A stretch of 64,000 bases of DNA from an uncultured Roseateles sp. (GTDB taxonomy: Bacteria > Pseudomonadota > Gammaproteobacteria > Burkholderiales > Burkholderiaceae_C), in the NCBI RefSeq assembly GCF_963422335.1, contig NZ_OY729424.1, forward strand, positions 1,550,001 through 1,614,000, read 5' to 3'. Below, piece after piece: positions 42,815 through 51,266 of this stretch. The notes below the pieces were generated by a model. That model saw only the letters and a list, made by a program, of their open reading frames with translations. It searched no databases and was not told the origin of the DNA. The stretch's first letter is position 1, and each line of letters opens with the position of its first letter. The position numbers were made by a program, and so were the translations under genes.

Positions 42815-44178
42815 ATACGCTGTACTGGCGTCTGACCCTGCTGCTGCTGGCCGCGGCGCTGGCCGGCGGCTTGATTCACGGCGGCCTGACCGTCTGGCCG
42901 CTGCCGCAGCTGCTGGCCGCGCTGCCCGGCCTGGGCTGGCGGGCACCTGAGGTGTGGAGCCTGCCGGCGGCGCTGCTGACCGCGGCCCTGCTGCTGCCGC
43001 TGCTGCTGTGGACGGCCGCTCTGGTGATGGCGCCGCTGGGCCGTTTGCTGCGCGCACTGGAGGGCTCGGTGCTGAGCTACCGCGATGGCGACTACAGCAT
43101 GTCGATCGCGCCCCAGCAGGCTGGCGAGCTCAGCCAGCTGGTGCGCCTGCACAGCGAGCTGGGCCATGCCCTGCGCGAGCAGCGCCAGCATCTGGCCCAG
43201 CGTGAGCTGCTGCTCGACACCGTGGTGCAGAACACCCCGGTCGCCCTGCTCCTGACCGACGCGCAGGACCGGGTGGCGATTGCCAACCTGGCCGCGCGCC
43301 AGCTGCTGGGCGATGGCCGCAGCCTGGTGGGCGTGGACTTCAGCGAGCTGCTGGCAGGGGCCCCCGAAGCGATGCAGCGCGCGCTGGCCGCCGGCCACGA
43401 CTGCCTGTTCAGCCTGACCCTGGACGGCGCCGAGGAGACCTTCCACCTGTCGCAGCGCAGCTTCCGCCTGCAGGGCCGGCCGCATCAGTTGCGGCTGCTG
43501 CGCCGCATGACGCGCGAGCTGTCGCGCCAGGAGGTGGCGACCTGGAAGCGGGTGATACGCGTCATCAGCCACGAGCTGAACAACTCGCTGGCGCCGATCT
43601 CGTCGCTGGCCCACAGCGGCGCCGAGCTGCTCAAGCGCGGTGACACCGAGCGCGCCGGCCGCGTGTTCGTCAGCATCGGCGAGCGGGCCGCCCATCTGCA
43701 TGGTTTTCTGGACGGCTATGCCCGCTTTGCCAAGCTGCCCGCGCCGCGCCTGGAGCCGGTGGACTGGCCGACCTTTCTGGACGGGCTGGCCGCCCATTGC
43801 GAGTTCCGCCTGCTGGGGGCGCTGCCCACTGCGCCCGCCCGCTTCGATGGCACCCAGATCGAGCAGGCGCTGATCAATCTGCTGAAGAATGCCCGCGAGG
43901 CGACCGCTGATGCCGCCGCGCACGAGGTGACCCTGGCCGTGAACCTGAGCCGCCAGGAGCTGCGCTTCGAGGTCGCCGATCGCGGCCCTGGCATGAGCGA
44001 GACGGTGCTGGCCCAGGCGCTGCTGCCGTTCTACTCGACCAAGCGCGCGGGCACCGGCCTGGGCCTGGCGCTGGCGCGCGAGATCGTCGAGGCTCATGGC
44101 GGACGCATCGCGCTGGCCAACCGAGTCGGCGGCGGCTTGCAGGTCAGCCTGAGCCTGCCGCTGTCCGAGACGAGCTAG
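42811..44178 (+). CDS. Sensor histidine kinase (NtrB/PAS type), partner of the NtrC-like regulator
   Basis: This 455-residue kinase has two N-terminal membrane helices flanking a short periplasmic loop, a HAMP-like stretch (APLGRLLRALEGSVL), a PAS domain (LLDTVVQNTPVALLLTD), the phospho-acceptor H254 in VISHELNNSLAPI, N-box LINLLKNAREA, and ATP-binding DRGPGMSE and GTGLGLALAREI. It overlaps the regulator by ATGA, so the two form a kinase-regulator pair. The convergent gene stop overlaps its own by four bases. Confidence 0.93.
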   Translation: MNTLYWRLTLLLLAAALAGGLIHGGLTVWPLPQLLAALPGLGWRAPEVWSLPAALLTAALLLPLLLWTAALVMAPLGRLLRALEGSVLSYRDGDYSMSIAPQQAGELSQLVRLHSELGHALREQRQHLAQRELLLDTVVQNTPVALLLTDAQDRVAIANLAARQLLGDGRSLVGVDFSELLAGAPEAMQRALAAGHDCLFSLTLDGAEETFHLSQRSFRLQGRPHQLRLLRRMTRELSRQEVATWKRVIRVISHELNNSLAPISSLAHSGAELLKRGDTERAGRVFVSIGERAAHLHGFLDGYARFAKLPAPRLEPVDWPTFLDGLAAHCEFRLLGALPTAPARFDGTQIEQALINLLKNAREATADAAAHEVTLAVNLSRQELRFEVADRGPGMSETVLAQALLPFYSTKRAGTGLGLALAREIVEAHGGRIALANRVGGGLQVSLSLPLSETS

Positions 44179-44879
44179 ACCAGGGCCTGCAAGGAGCTGC
44201 GCAATGCGTTCCACAGGGGCAGGGCCAGCGCCCAGTCGCCCTGGTCGGCGCGCGTCTCCAGGGCCCGCGCCAGCGCGGCCGCATTGCTGTGGCCCAGGCT
44301 CTCCAGCACGCTTTTCAGGCTATGGGCCAGGCGCCGCAGGGCCTGTGCGTCGGTCTGCTCGCAGGCCTGGTCGCCGGCGTGCAGATCGTGGGCAAACTGC
44401 AGCAGGCAGCTGGCGCGAAACGCCTGGTACAGCGGCAGATTGCCGCCGAAGTGGCTGGACACGACATCGGCCGGCGGGGTGATCGACGCTGCGCCGGCTG
44501 CGGGCGCGGCGTCGAGCGCCTCCAGCACACAGGCCTCCAATTCCATGATGGAGCAGGGCTTGGCCAGCAGGCGCCAGACATCCAGTGCCTGCAGCTGAAC
44601 CCGCACCTCGGGCCGCAGGCCGGCGCTGAACACCGCCAGCCGGGCCGCGCCACGCAAGGCGGGCTCGCGCTGGAGCTGCGCCAGCAGGTCCAGACCGGAG
44701 CGGTCGGGCAGCATCAGGTCGGTGATCAGCAGCCGCACCGGCTCGACGGCGAGCTCGGCCAGTGCCTGGGCGACGCTGCAGCAGGTCAGCAGGGTGATGG
44801 GCAGCTCCTCCAGGGCCAGTTGCACAAAGCGCTGCAGCGAGGGATCGTCCTCGACCAGCAGCACGCGCGGCAGCGTCAT
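44175..44879 (-). CDS. Response regulator with C-terminal Hpt domain
   Basis: This 234-residue protein has an N-terminal receiver (VLLVEDDPSLQRF; acceptor D54 in LLITDLMLP; LLAKP) joined by an Ala/Pro linker to a histidine phosphotransfer domain with H186 in RLAHSLKSVLESLG. A receiver plus Hpt without a kinase suggests a relay component that passes phosphate between a kinase and another regulator. It follows the HTH-REC gene with an ATGA overlap, and the PAS kinase at 47615, which has no receiver, is a possible donor. Confidence 0.88.
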   Translation of the reverse strand: MTLPRVLLVEDDPSLQRFVQLALEELPITLLTCCSVAQALAELAVEPVRLLITDLMLPDRSGLDLLAQLQREPALRGAARLAVFSAGLRPEVRVQLQALDVWRLLAKPCSIMELEACVLEALDAAPAAGAASITPPADVVSSHFGGNLPLYQAFRASCLLQFAHDLHAGDQACEQTDAQALRRLAHSLKSVLESLGHSNAAALARALETRADQGDWALALPLWNALRSSLQALV

Positions 44880-45538
44880 GGTCGGCTGCCCGCCGTCTGT
44901 GCGTCTGGTTGCAGGGCCTGCTCGAGCAGCGCCGGCAGGTCCATCACCAGGCGCGGCTTGTGCACCACCGGCAGATCGGCCAGCGCAAAGGCATAGGGCG
45001 CGCGCTGCGCTTCATCGAGCGAGGTGACGACGATCAGCCGGCTGTGGGCGAACTGCGGTTGCGAGCGAAGGCTGGTGATCAGCGTCGCGCCGTCGATGCC
45101 GGGCAGCAGGATGTCGATGATCAGCACCTGCGGCTGCAGCTGGCCATACATCGCCAGGCCGACGATGCCGTCATGGGCGATGTGCAGCTCGACAGCAGGG
45201 AACTGCTGCTTGAGCAGCAGCCGGGTCAGGTTCTGGTAGTGCACCGAGTCTTCGATCAGCAGCACGCGTTGGGTCGCTTGCGGCGCTTCCGAACGCGGCG
45301 CCGCGGCCTCTTGGACCGCCGCGCCCTGCGGTGCACCCCGCCCGGCCAGCCAGGCCTGCACCGAGCTGCCGGCAATGCGGCGATGGCCGCCAGGCGTCTT
45401 CCAGGCGGACAACTCGCCGCGATCGACCATCAGCTGGACCGAGCGCACGGCCAAGCCCAGCATGCGGGCCACTTCCATGGTGCTGTAGTCCGCCGTGGCT
45501 TCGTCGGTGGGGTCGGAGGTGGGTGTTCGATGAGGCAT
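44876..45538 (-). CDS. Excisionase/MerR-like helix fused to a C-terminal receiver domain
   Basis: This 220-residue protein has an N-terminal DNA-binding domain of the excisionase (HTH_17) type, STMEVARMLGLAVRSVQLMVDRGELSAWKTPGGHRRI, then an Ala/Pro linker and a C-terminal receiver with acceptor D142 in LIIDILLPGIDGA, plus V-T-S and K in VVHKPR. Receivers normally precede output domains, so this order is unusual. ATG 45538 is the first Met in the conserved frame; upstream sequence overlaps the divergent promoter. It is coupled to the REC-Hpt gene by ATGA. Confidence 0.85.
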   Translation of the reverse strand: MPHRTPTSDPTDEATADYSTMEVARMLGLAVRSVQLMVDRGELSAWKTPGGHRRIAGSSVQAWLAGRGAPQGAAVQEAAAPRSEAPQATQRVLLIEDSVHYQNLTRLLLKQQFPAVELHIAHDGIVGLAMYGQLQPQVLIIDILLPGIDGATLITSLRSQPQFAHSRLIVVTSLDEAQRAPYAFALADLPVVHKPRLVMDLPALLEQALQPDAQTAGSRP

Positions 45539-45655
45539 ATGCGCAATTTTGCCGAATTTCCCGGCGGATTTAAATGGCAGAAATGCTTTTTTTAAATGAT
45601 ACAGATGATAATTGTGAAATGCACCCGGCGGTTCGGGTCGCACGGAGTACCGACG

Positions 45656-46027
45656 ATGAAGAAGATAGTGGTGGTCGATGACCACGCCGACATCCGCCGC
45701 CTGATACGCATGACCCTGGAGTTCGAGGACTACGAGGTGCACGAGGCGGCCGATGGCGAGTCGGCCTTGCGAATGACGCGTGAGTTGCGGCCCGACCTGC
45801 TGCTGCTGGACGTGATGATGCCGGGAGCGCTGGACGGGCTGCAAGTCTGTGCCGCAATCCGCGCCGATGCCGATCTGAGCTCGGTGCATGTGATGCTGCT
45901 CAGCGCCCGCGGCCAGGCGCGCGATCGCGAAGCCGGCATGCAGGCCGGGGCCCATGCCTATCTTGTCAAACCGTTCAGCCCCTTGCAGCTCATCGATCAA
46001 ATCGCGGCCCAGTGGGCCACAGCCTGA
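45656..46027 (+). CDS. Single-domain response regulator
   Basis: This 123-residue CheY-like receiver has IVVVDDHADIRRLIRMTLEF, acceptor D52 in LLLLDVMMPGA, Ser in MLLSARG and Lys in AYLVKPFSP. There is no output domain. It heads a plus-strand cluster divergent from the HTH-REC gene across 117 AT-rich bases and ends 2 bp before the HD-GYP gene. It may act on the HD-GYP phosphodiesterase next to it, as split forms of the common REC-HD-GYP fusion do. ATG 45656 was chosen over an upstream in-frame start. Confidence 0.9.
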   Translation: MKKIVVVDDHADIRRLIRMTLEFEDYEVHEAADGESALRMTRELRPDLLLLDVMMPGALDGLQVCAAIRADADLSSVHVMLLSARGQARDREAGMQAGAHAYLVKPFSPLQLIDQIAAQWATA

Positions 46028-46029
46028 GG

Positions 46030-46803
46030 ATGCCCACCATGCTGCTTGAATCCTCCCCTGCCGCCGCTGCCGAGAGCAACCGTTTCGACGATGCCGCCTC
46101 GGAGCAGATGGAATGCATCATTGCCGACCTGGGTCGCATGTACCAGGAGCGCAACGAGGCTTTGCGCGAGGTCGAGCGCGCCCATCACGATGCCCTGCTG
46201 CGCCTGTCGCTGGCGGCCGATTTCCGCGACGACGACACCGGCGTGCACATCATGCGCATCGCCTTTCTGGCCGAGGCGCTGGCCCTGCGCCTGGGCGAGC
46301 CGCTGCGCTTTGCACAGATGCTGCGCAAGGCCGCGCCGATGCATGACATCGGCAAGATCGGTGTGCCCGACGACGTGCTGAAGAAGCCGGGCAGCTACAC
46401 CGCGGCCGAGCGTGCGGTGATGAACCAGCATCCGGAAATGGGCGCCAAGATCCTTGGCAAGTCGCGCATTCCGCTGTTCCAGCTCGCCGCCGAGGTGGCG
46501 ATGACCCATCACGAACGCTGGGATGGCGGCGGCTATCCGAACGCCCTGGCCGGCGCGGCCATCCCGCTCAGCGGCCGCATCGTCGCCGTGGTCGATTTCT
46601 TCGACGCACTGACGATGGACCGCTGCTACCGCAAGGCCTTCGATGACGAGGTCGCACTGGCGATGCTGCTGGAGCAGCGGGGCAAGGCCTTCGATCCGCG
46701 CGTGGTCGATACCTTCGTCGCCCATGTCGGCGAGATGGTCGACATCCGCGAGCGCATCAATCTGCAGCGCCCCAGCTTCGAGTCCCTGGTGGACCGGGGT
46801 TGA
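46030..46803 (+). CDS. HD-GYP domain phosphodiesterase
   Basis: This 257-residue protein has a short helical N-terminus followed by the HD-GYP domain: H73 (TGVHIMRIA), the HD pair in PMHDIGKIGVPDDVL (105-106), H134 in NQHPEMG, HHERWDGGGYP at 160-170 and DFFDALTMDRCYRKAFD. This fold hydrolyses cyclic di-GMP. It probably pairs with the single receiver just upstream, as the two are only 2 bp apart; the RpfG family carries the same two modules on one chain. The start at ATG 46030 fits the small gap. Confidence 0.9.
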   Translation: MPTMLLESSPAAAAESNRFDDAASEQMECIIADLGRMYQERNEALREVERAHHDALLRLSLAADFRDDDTGVHIMRIAFLAEALALRLGEPLRFAQMLRKAAPMHDIGKIGVPDDVLKKPGSYTAAERAVMNQHPEMGAKILGKSRIPLFQLAAEVAMTHHERWDGGGYPNALAGAAIPLSGRIVAVVDFFDALTMDRCYRKAFDDEVALAMLLEQRGKAFDPRVVDTFVAHVGEMVDIRERINLQRPSFESLVDRG

Positions 46804-46828
46804 GGCGGCAATGACAGGGAGCATCATC

Positions 46829-47608
46829 ATGAAGAAGCATTGGCTGGGCCTGATGGCCGCGTTGCTGTTGAGCCAGGCCCACGCCGGGCCGGTGGCCGAG
46901 CGGGTGCGCAGCAGCGCCACGCTGAAGGTCTGCATCTGGCCCGATTATTACGGCGTGACGTTCCGCAACCCGCGCACCCAGCAGCTGGGCGGCATCGACA
47001 TCGAGCTGTCGGCCGAGTTCGCCCGTGAGCTGCAGGCCAAGCTGCAGTATGTCGAATCGTCCTTCACAAGCCTGATCGAGGACCTGAAGAGCGAGCGCTG
47101 CGATGTCGCCATGTTTGCCGTCGGCGTGCTGCCGCAGCGCGCCGCGCAGCTGAGCTTCAGCCAACCCTATCTGCAGAGCGACATCTACGGCGTGACCACC
47201 CGCACCAACCGGGCTGTGCGCCAGTGGAGCGACATCGACCAGCCCGGTGTCGTTGTCGGTGTGCAGGCGGGCACCTTCATGGAGCCGGTGATGACGCAAA
47301 GCCTCAAGCAGGCCACCATCGCCGTGGTGCGCCCGCCGGCCACGCGCGAACGCGAACTGGAGGGCGGGCGCATCGATGTGTTCATGACCGACTATCCCTA
47401 CAGCCGGCGCCTGCTCGACAACGCCGACTGGGCCCGGCTGGTGGCGCCGCCCCAGCCCTTCTTTGTCCTGCCCTATGCCTATGCGGTCAGGCAGGGCGAC
47501 GCCGCGTGGCTGGCCCAGGTGGACGAGTTCGTGGCGCGCATCAAGCGCGACGGCCGCCTGCAGGCTGCGGCCAAGCGCAACGGCCTGGCCGAGATCGTCG
47601 TCAAGTAG
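46829..47608 (+). CDS. Periplasmic amino-acid-binding-type protein (SBP family 3)
   Basis: This 259-residue protein has a signal peptide (KKHWLGLMAALLLSQAHA, cut near AHA-GP) and a type II solute-binding fold: LKVCIWPDYYGVTFRNP, GIDIELSAEFARELQAKLQYVE, CDVAMFAVGVLPQRAAQLSFSQPY and DVFMTDYPYSRRLL. No transporter genes accompany it. It lies directly between the HD-GYP gene and a PAS kinase with a large periplasmic loop (6-bp gap), so it probably acts as a ligand sensor for that kinase rather than in uptake. ATG 46829 has a well-placed AGGGAG. Confidence 0.85.
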   Translation: MKKHWLGLMAALLLSQAHAGPVAERVRSSATLKVCIWPDYYGVTFRNPRTQQLGGIDIELSAEFARELQAKLQYVESSFTSLIEDLKSERCDVAMFAVGVLPQRAAQLSFSQPYLQSDIYGVTTRTNRAVRQWSDIDQPGVVVGVQAGTFMEPVMTQSLKQATIAVVRPPATRERELEGGRIDVFMTDYPYSRRLLDNADWARLVAPPQPFFVLPYAYAVRQGDAAWLAQVDEFVARIKRDGRLQAAAKRNGLAEIVVK

Positions 47609-47614
47609 GCCGGT

Positions 47615-50119
47615 ATGGACCGTCACAACGCCGCCGCCTTTCGCTGGTACAGCATGCTGACCCTGCTGGCCGGCCTGGCCCTGGCATGCGTGGTGGCGGC
47701 GGCCGTGACGACCTTTGCCTGGCTTGAGCGGCGCGAGACGCTGGAGGCGGCGCAGGCGCGCAGCGAGCTGCTGGCCCGCGTGCTCGAGGACCACGTCACA
47801 CGCACCGTCGATGCGGCCGGCGCGGCCCTGGGCACGCTGGCCGAAGCCCTGGGTCCGCAGGCGGAGCCCGATGCGGCCCGCCTGCAGCCGCAACTGGCGC
47901 ATGCCATGGTCGGCCTGCCCCTGTTGCGTGGGGTGGCGCTGCTGAACCTGCACGGGCAGATACTGGCCAGCTCCACGCCGTCCGAGGTGGGGCTGACGAT
48001 CGAGCTCGCGCGTTTCGGGGCGCTGCCGGAGCCGGGCATGGAGCGTTTGTCCTCGTTGCTGCCGGGGCGCTCGCTGCGCGACTTCGCCGTCGGCCGTGCC
48101 GCGCCCGCGGCGGCCAAGGTCAATGTGCTGCCGCTGCTGCGCCAGGTCCGCACGCCCGATGGTCGGGGCCTGCTGCTGGTCGGTCTGCTCAATCCGGATG
48201 CGCTGGCCAACTACCAGCAATCGGTGCTGTCCGGCCTGAACGGCGCAGCGATGCTGACCAGCTACGGCGCCCAATTGCTGGCGGCCACCGAGGCGCTGCC
48301 GCTGGCCCCGGGCAGCCTGTTGAATGCCCACCCGGTATTTCGGGAGTGGCTGCCCAAGCGAGAGTTCGGCAACTACCTGGGTGCGGGGGCGATGCCCGGC
48401 CCCCAGGTGGTGGCGTTCCGCGTCTCGCGGACCCGGCCCCTGGTGGTCATCATCGAGCAGGACCGCGAGGCCGTGCTTGCCGGTTGGCGAGGCAGCCTGC
48501 GCGGCATTGCCGCCGCCGCCGCGCTGGCCCTTTTGCTGATTGCCGTGGCCACCGCGGTGGTGCGTCGCAGCTTGAGCGCGCGGGCGCGCGCCAGCGCGGC
48601 ACTGGGCCTGGCCAATGATCAAGTCGCGCTGCGCGAGCGTGAGCTCAGCGTGCTGATGAAAAGCGTGCAGGAGCTGATCTTCCGCGCGGACGCTGGCGGC
48701 GCGATCAGCTTCGTCAATGCCCGCTGGGGCGTGATCAGTGCCGAGGGTGCCGATCAGGCCTTGGGCCGCAAGCTGGAGGACCTGGTCGATGCGTCGGACC
48801 GCGCTGCCGTGGGCGCGCTCTTCAGCACCATCGATAGACGCGGCGTGCGCCAGGTCGAGGCCTCGGTGCCGAGCCGTGACGGCGTGCTGCGACGTTTCGA
48901 CTTCGCTGTTGTGCCGCTCTACAACCAGGGCAGCATCGTCGGCTTTGCCGGCAGTGCTGTCGATGTGACCGAGCGCTTCGTCGCCCGGCAGCGCCTGCAG
49001 CACCAGCTCGCCTTCACCGGCCTGCTGCTCGAGATGAGCCCGCTGCCGGTATCGATGTTCGATGCCCGGCTGAACTATGTGACCGTCAACCAGGCCTGGG
49101 AAGAATTCACCGGCCGCAACCGCGCCGACATCATCGGCCAGCAGGTGGGCCACTTCATGCCCCGCGATGAGGCCGAGCTGCACGCGGCGCAAGACGCCAG
49201 GCTGCTGGCCAATGGCGGCCGCCTGCGCTACGAGACCCAGGTGCGCCACCGTGACGGCTCGCGCCGCGACATGCTGATCACCAAGGTCGCCGTGCCGGAT
49301 GAGCGGGGCGGCGTGGCCGGCATCCTGTGCACCTTGATGGATGTCAGCGAGTTCCGTGACGCCGAGCGCGCCACCCGCCTGGCCCGCGACGTGGCCGAGG
49401 AGGCCTCACGGGCCAAATCGGAGTTCATTGCCAACATCAGCCATGAGCTGCGCACGCCGCTGCAAACCATTCTGGGCTTCTCCGAGCTGGGCCTGACGCG
49501 CGGCCGGGACAGCCCCAAGCTGGCGGGGATGTTCTCCGACATCCATGCCTCGGGCCAGCGCATGCTGGCCCTGGTCAACGATCTGCTGGATGTGGCCAAG
49601 ATCGAGAGCTCGGTCGGCACCTTCGACCTGGAGCGCTGCGACCTGCGTGGCCTGCTGAAGGAGACGCTGCGCGAGCTCGACCCCCTGCTGGCGCGCAAGC
49701 AGCTGCGCCCGGTGCTGGACCTGCCGGACTGGCCGCTCTCCGCCAGGGTCGATCCACTGCGTTTCCAGCAGGTGCTGCGCAATGTGCTGGCCAACGCCAT
49801 CAAGTTCTCGCCCGAGGGCTCGGCCATCGAGGCGGTGGGCGAGCTCACCGCTGACAGCGAAATTCATCTGAGCATCGCCGATCGCGGCCCGGGCATTCCG
49901 CAGGCCGAGGTGGGCACGATCTTCGAGGCCTTCGTGCAGTCCAGCCAGACCAAGGATGGCTCCGGCGGCACCGGCCTGGGCCTGGCGATCTGCCGCAAGA
50001 TCGTCGAAATCCATGGCGGCCGCATCCACGCGGAGAACCGTGCCGGTGGCGGCGCGGTGTTCCACATCCATGTGCCTGCGCGGGTGTCCGGCGACACCCA
50101 GGTCGGCGATGCGATGTGA
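47615..50119 (+). CDS. Membrane sensor histidine kinase with two PAS domains
   Basis: This 834-residue kinase has a first membrane helix at about 14-36, a periplasmic sensor region of about 260 residues (dCache-like in size), a second helix at about 295-316, PAS domains at about 345-455 and 470-580, a HisKA domain with H610 (IANISHELRTPLQTILGF), and an ATPase domain (NVLANAIKFSPEG, DRGPGIP, GGTGLGLAICRKI). It has no receiver or Hpt of its own, so phosphate must go to a separate protein; the receiver proteins at 44175-46027 are candidates. It is coupled to the preceding binding-protein gene. Confidence 0.92.
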   Translation: MDRHNAAAFRWYSMLTLLAGLALACVVAAAVTTFAWLERRETLEAAQARSELLARVLEDHVTRTVDAAGAALGTLAEALGPQAEPDAARLQPQLAHAMVGLPLLRGVALLNLHGQILASSTPSEVGLTIELARFGALPEPGMERLSSLLPGRSLRDFAVGRAAPAAAKVNVLPLLRQVRTPDGRGLLLVGLLNPDALANYQQSVLSGLNGAAMLTSYGAQLLAATEALPLAPGSLLNAHPVFREWLPKREFGNYLGAGAMPGPQVVAFRVSRTRPLVVIIEQDREAVLAGWRGSLRGIAAAAALALLLIAVATAVVRRSLSARARASAALGLANDQVALRERELSVLMKSVQELIFRADAGGAISFVNARWGVISAEGADQALGRKLEDLVDASDRAAVGALFSTIDRRGVRQVEASVPSRDGVLRRFDFAVVPLYNQGSIVGFAGSAVDVTERFVARQRLQHQLAFTGLLLEMSPLPVSMFDARLNYVTVNQAWEEFTGRNRADIIGQQVGHFMPRDEAELHAAQDARLLANGGRLRYETQVRHRDGSRRDMLITKVAVPDERGGVAGILCTLMDVSEFRDAERATRLARDVAEEASRAKSEFIANISHELRTPLQTILGFSELGLTRGRDSPKLAGMFSDIHASGQRMLALVNDLLDVAKIESSVGTFDLERCDLRGLLKETLRELDPLLARKQLRPVLDLPDWPLSARVDPLRFQQVLRNVLANAIKFSPEGSAIEAVGELTADSEIHLSIADRGPGIPQAEVGTIFEAFVQSSQTKDGSGGTGLGLAICRKIVEIHGGRIHAENRAGGGAVFHIHVPARVSGDTQVGDAM

Positions 50120-50125
50120 GCCGGC

Positions 50126-51103
50126 CTATTGCGGGCGCACGCCCAGGCCCCACGCCAGCAGGCTGAAGCTGACGAAGGCCAGCACCGTGCTGGCCATGAT
50201 GATGCGCGCGACGCGGCCGTTGTCCGCGCCATAGCGCTCGGCCAGCAGCGAGACATTGCTGGCGCTGGGCAGGGCGGCGGCCAGGGTCAGCACCAGCAGC
50301 TGGGCGCGGCTGACGGGCGTGCCCAGCGCCTGGGCCGCGCTGCCCAGCAAAAACACCAGCAGCGGGTGCACGAACAGCTTGATCAGCGCCACAGGCAGGT
50401 AGAGCCTGACCGGCGTGCGCGTGTGCGCATGCTGGCCGGCCCGCCACAGCACTGCACCGATGGTGAACAGGGCCACCGGAGAGGCCGCGTCGGCCAGCAT
50501 CTTGACCACCGTGTCGATGGGGCCGGACAGACGCAGGCCGCTGATCGAGGCCAGCGCGCCGAGCGCAATCGACCAGGGCAGCGGATTCGACAAGGCGCCG
50601 CGCACCGCCTGCAGCGCTGCCTGGGCGGTGGAGCCGCTGCCGCCCTGGCTCATGGCCTCGTGGCCGCGGGCCAGCGCGATGCACAGCGAGCTGGTGACGA
50701 ACAGATCGGCCAGGATGGTGCAGATCACCGGGCCGGCGGCGGATGGGCCCAGCAGGGCCACCAGCAGCGGCACGCCCATGAAACCGGTGTTGGGAAAGGC
50801 GGCCACCAGGGCGCCGAAGGCGGCGTCCTTCAGCTGCACGCGCGGCGACAGCGTCACCGCGATGGTGAGGAACACAATCATCAGCGCCGCGGCCAGATAG
50901 ACCGTCAGCACCACCGGATTCAGCAGCTCCAGCACCGGTGTGTTCATGCCGAAGCGGAACAGCATGCAGGGCAGGGCGAAGAACAGCACAAAGCCGTTCA
51001 GGCCCGGGATCGCGCATTTGGCCAGCACGCCCTGGCGGGCGGCCAGGTAGCCGCACAGGATCAGCGCGAAAAAGGGCACAGTGACGGACAGGATCGCTTG
51101 CAT
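50126..51103 (-). CDS. AEC-family auxin-efflux-carrier-like permease
   Basis: This 325-residue membrane protein has about ten hydrophobic helices in two halves, beginning MQAILSVTVPFFALILCGYLAARQGVL. Motifs typical of the AEC family include FPNTGFMGVPL and the late LTLAAALPSASNVSLLAERYG. Bacterial members export or import organic acids. ATG 51103 places the first helix at the terminus; the frame upstream crosses the divergent sppA promoter. It is convergent with the PAS-kinase gene, 6 bp away. Confidence 0.88.
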   Translation of the reverse strand: MQAILSVTVPFFALILCGYLAARQGVLAKCAIPGLNGFVLFFALPCMLFRFGMNTPVLELLNPVVLTVYLAAALMIVFLTIAVTLSPRVQLKDAAFGALVAAFPNTGFMGVPLLVALLGPSAAGPVICTILADLFVTSSLCIALARGHEAMSQGGSGSTAQAALQAVRGALSNPLPWSIALGALASISGLRLSGPIDTVVKMLADAASPVALFTIGAVLWRAGQHAHTRTPVRLYLPVALIKLFVHPLLVFLLGSAAQALGTPVSRAQLLVLTLAAALPSASNVSLLAERYGADNGRVARIIMASTVLAFVSFSLLAWGLGVRPQ

Positions 51104-51266
51104 CGTGCGGCAAGTATCCCCTGGCCGGCTGTAGGGCCGGTGGGCGGCCGGTCGATAGTCGCCCGTCGCCATCCAGGCCCGGCAACTTGCCACTCGTCGC
51201 AAGGGGCGAGGGCCTGCCAGGGGCGATACCGTAAGCTGCACCCTGCACAAAACATAGGGAGTGCGC

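Noticed and set aside
51170..51240. A GGGCGATACC word resembling the 72-bp element loop, upstream of sppA
   Set aside because: It lacks both hairpins, the CTGGCGAAGG linker and the flanking TGAGCC words, so it is a chance match.
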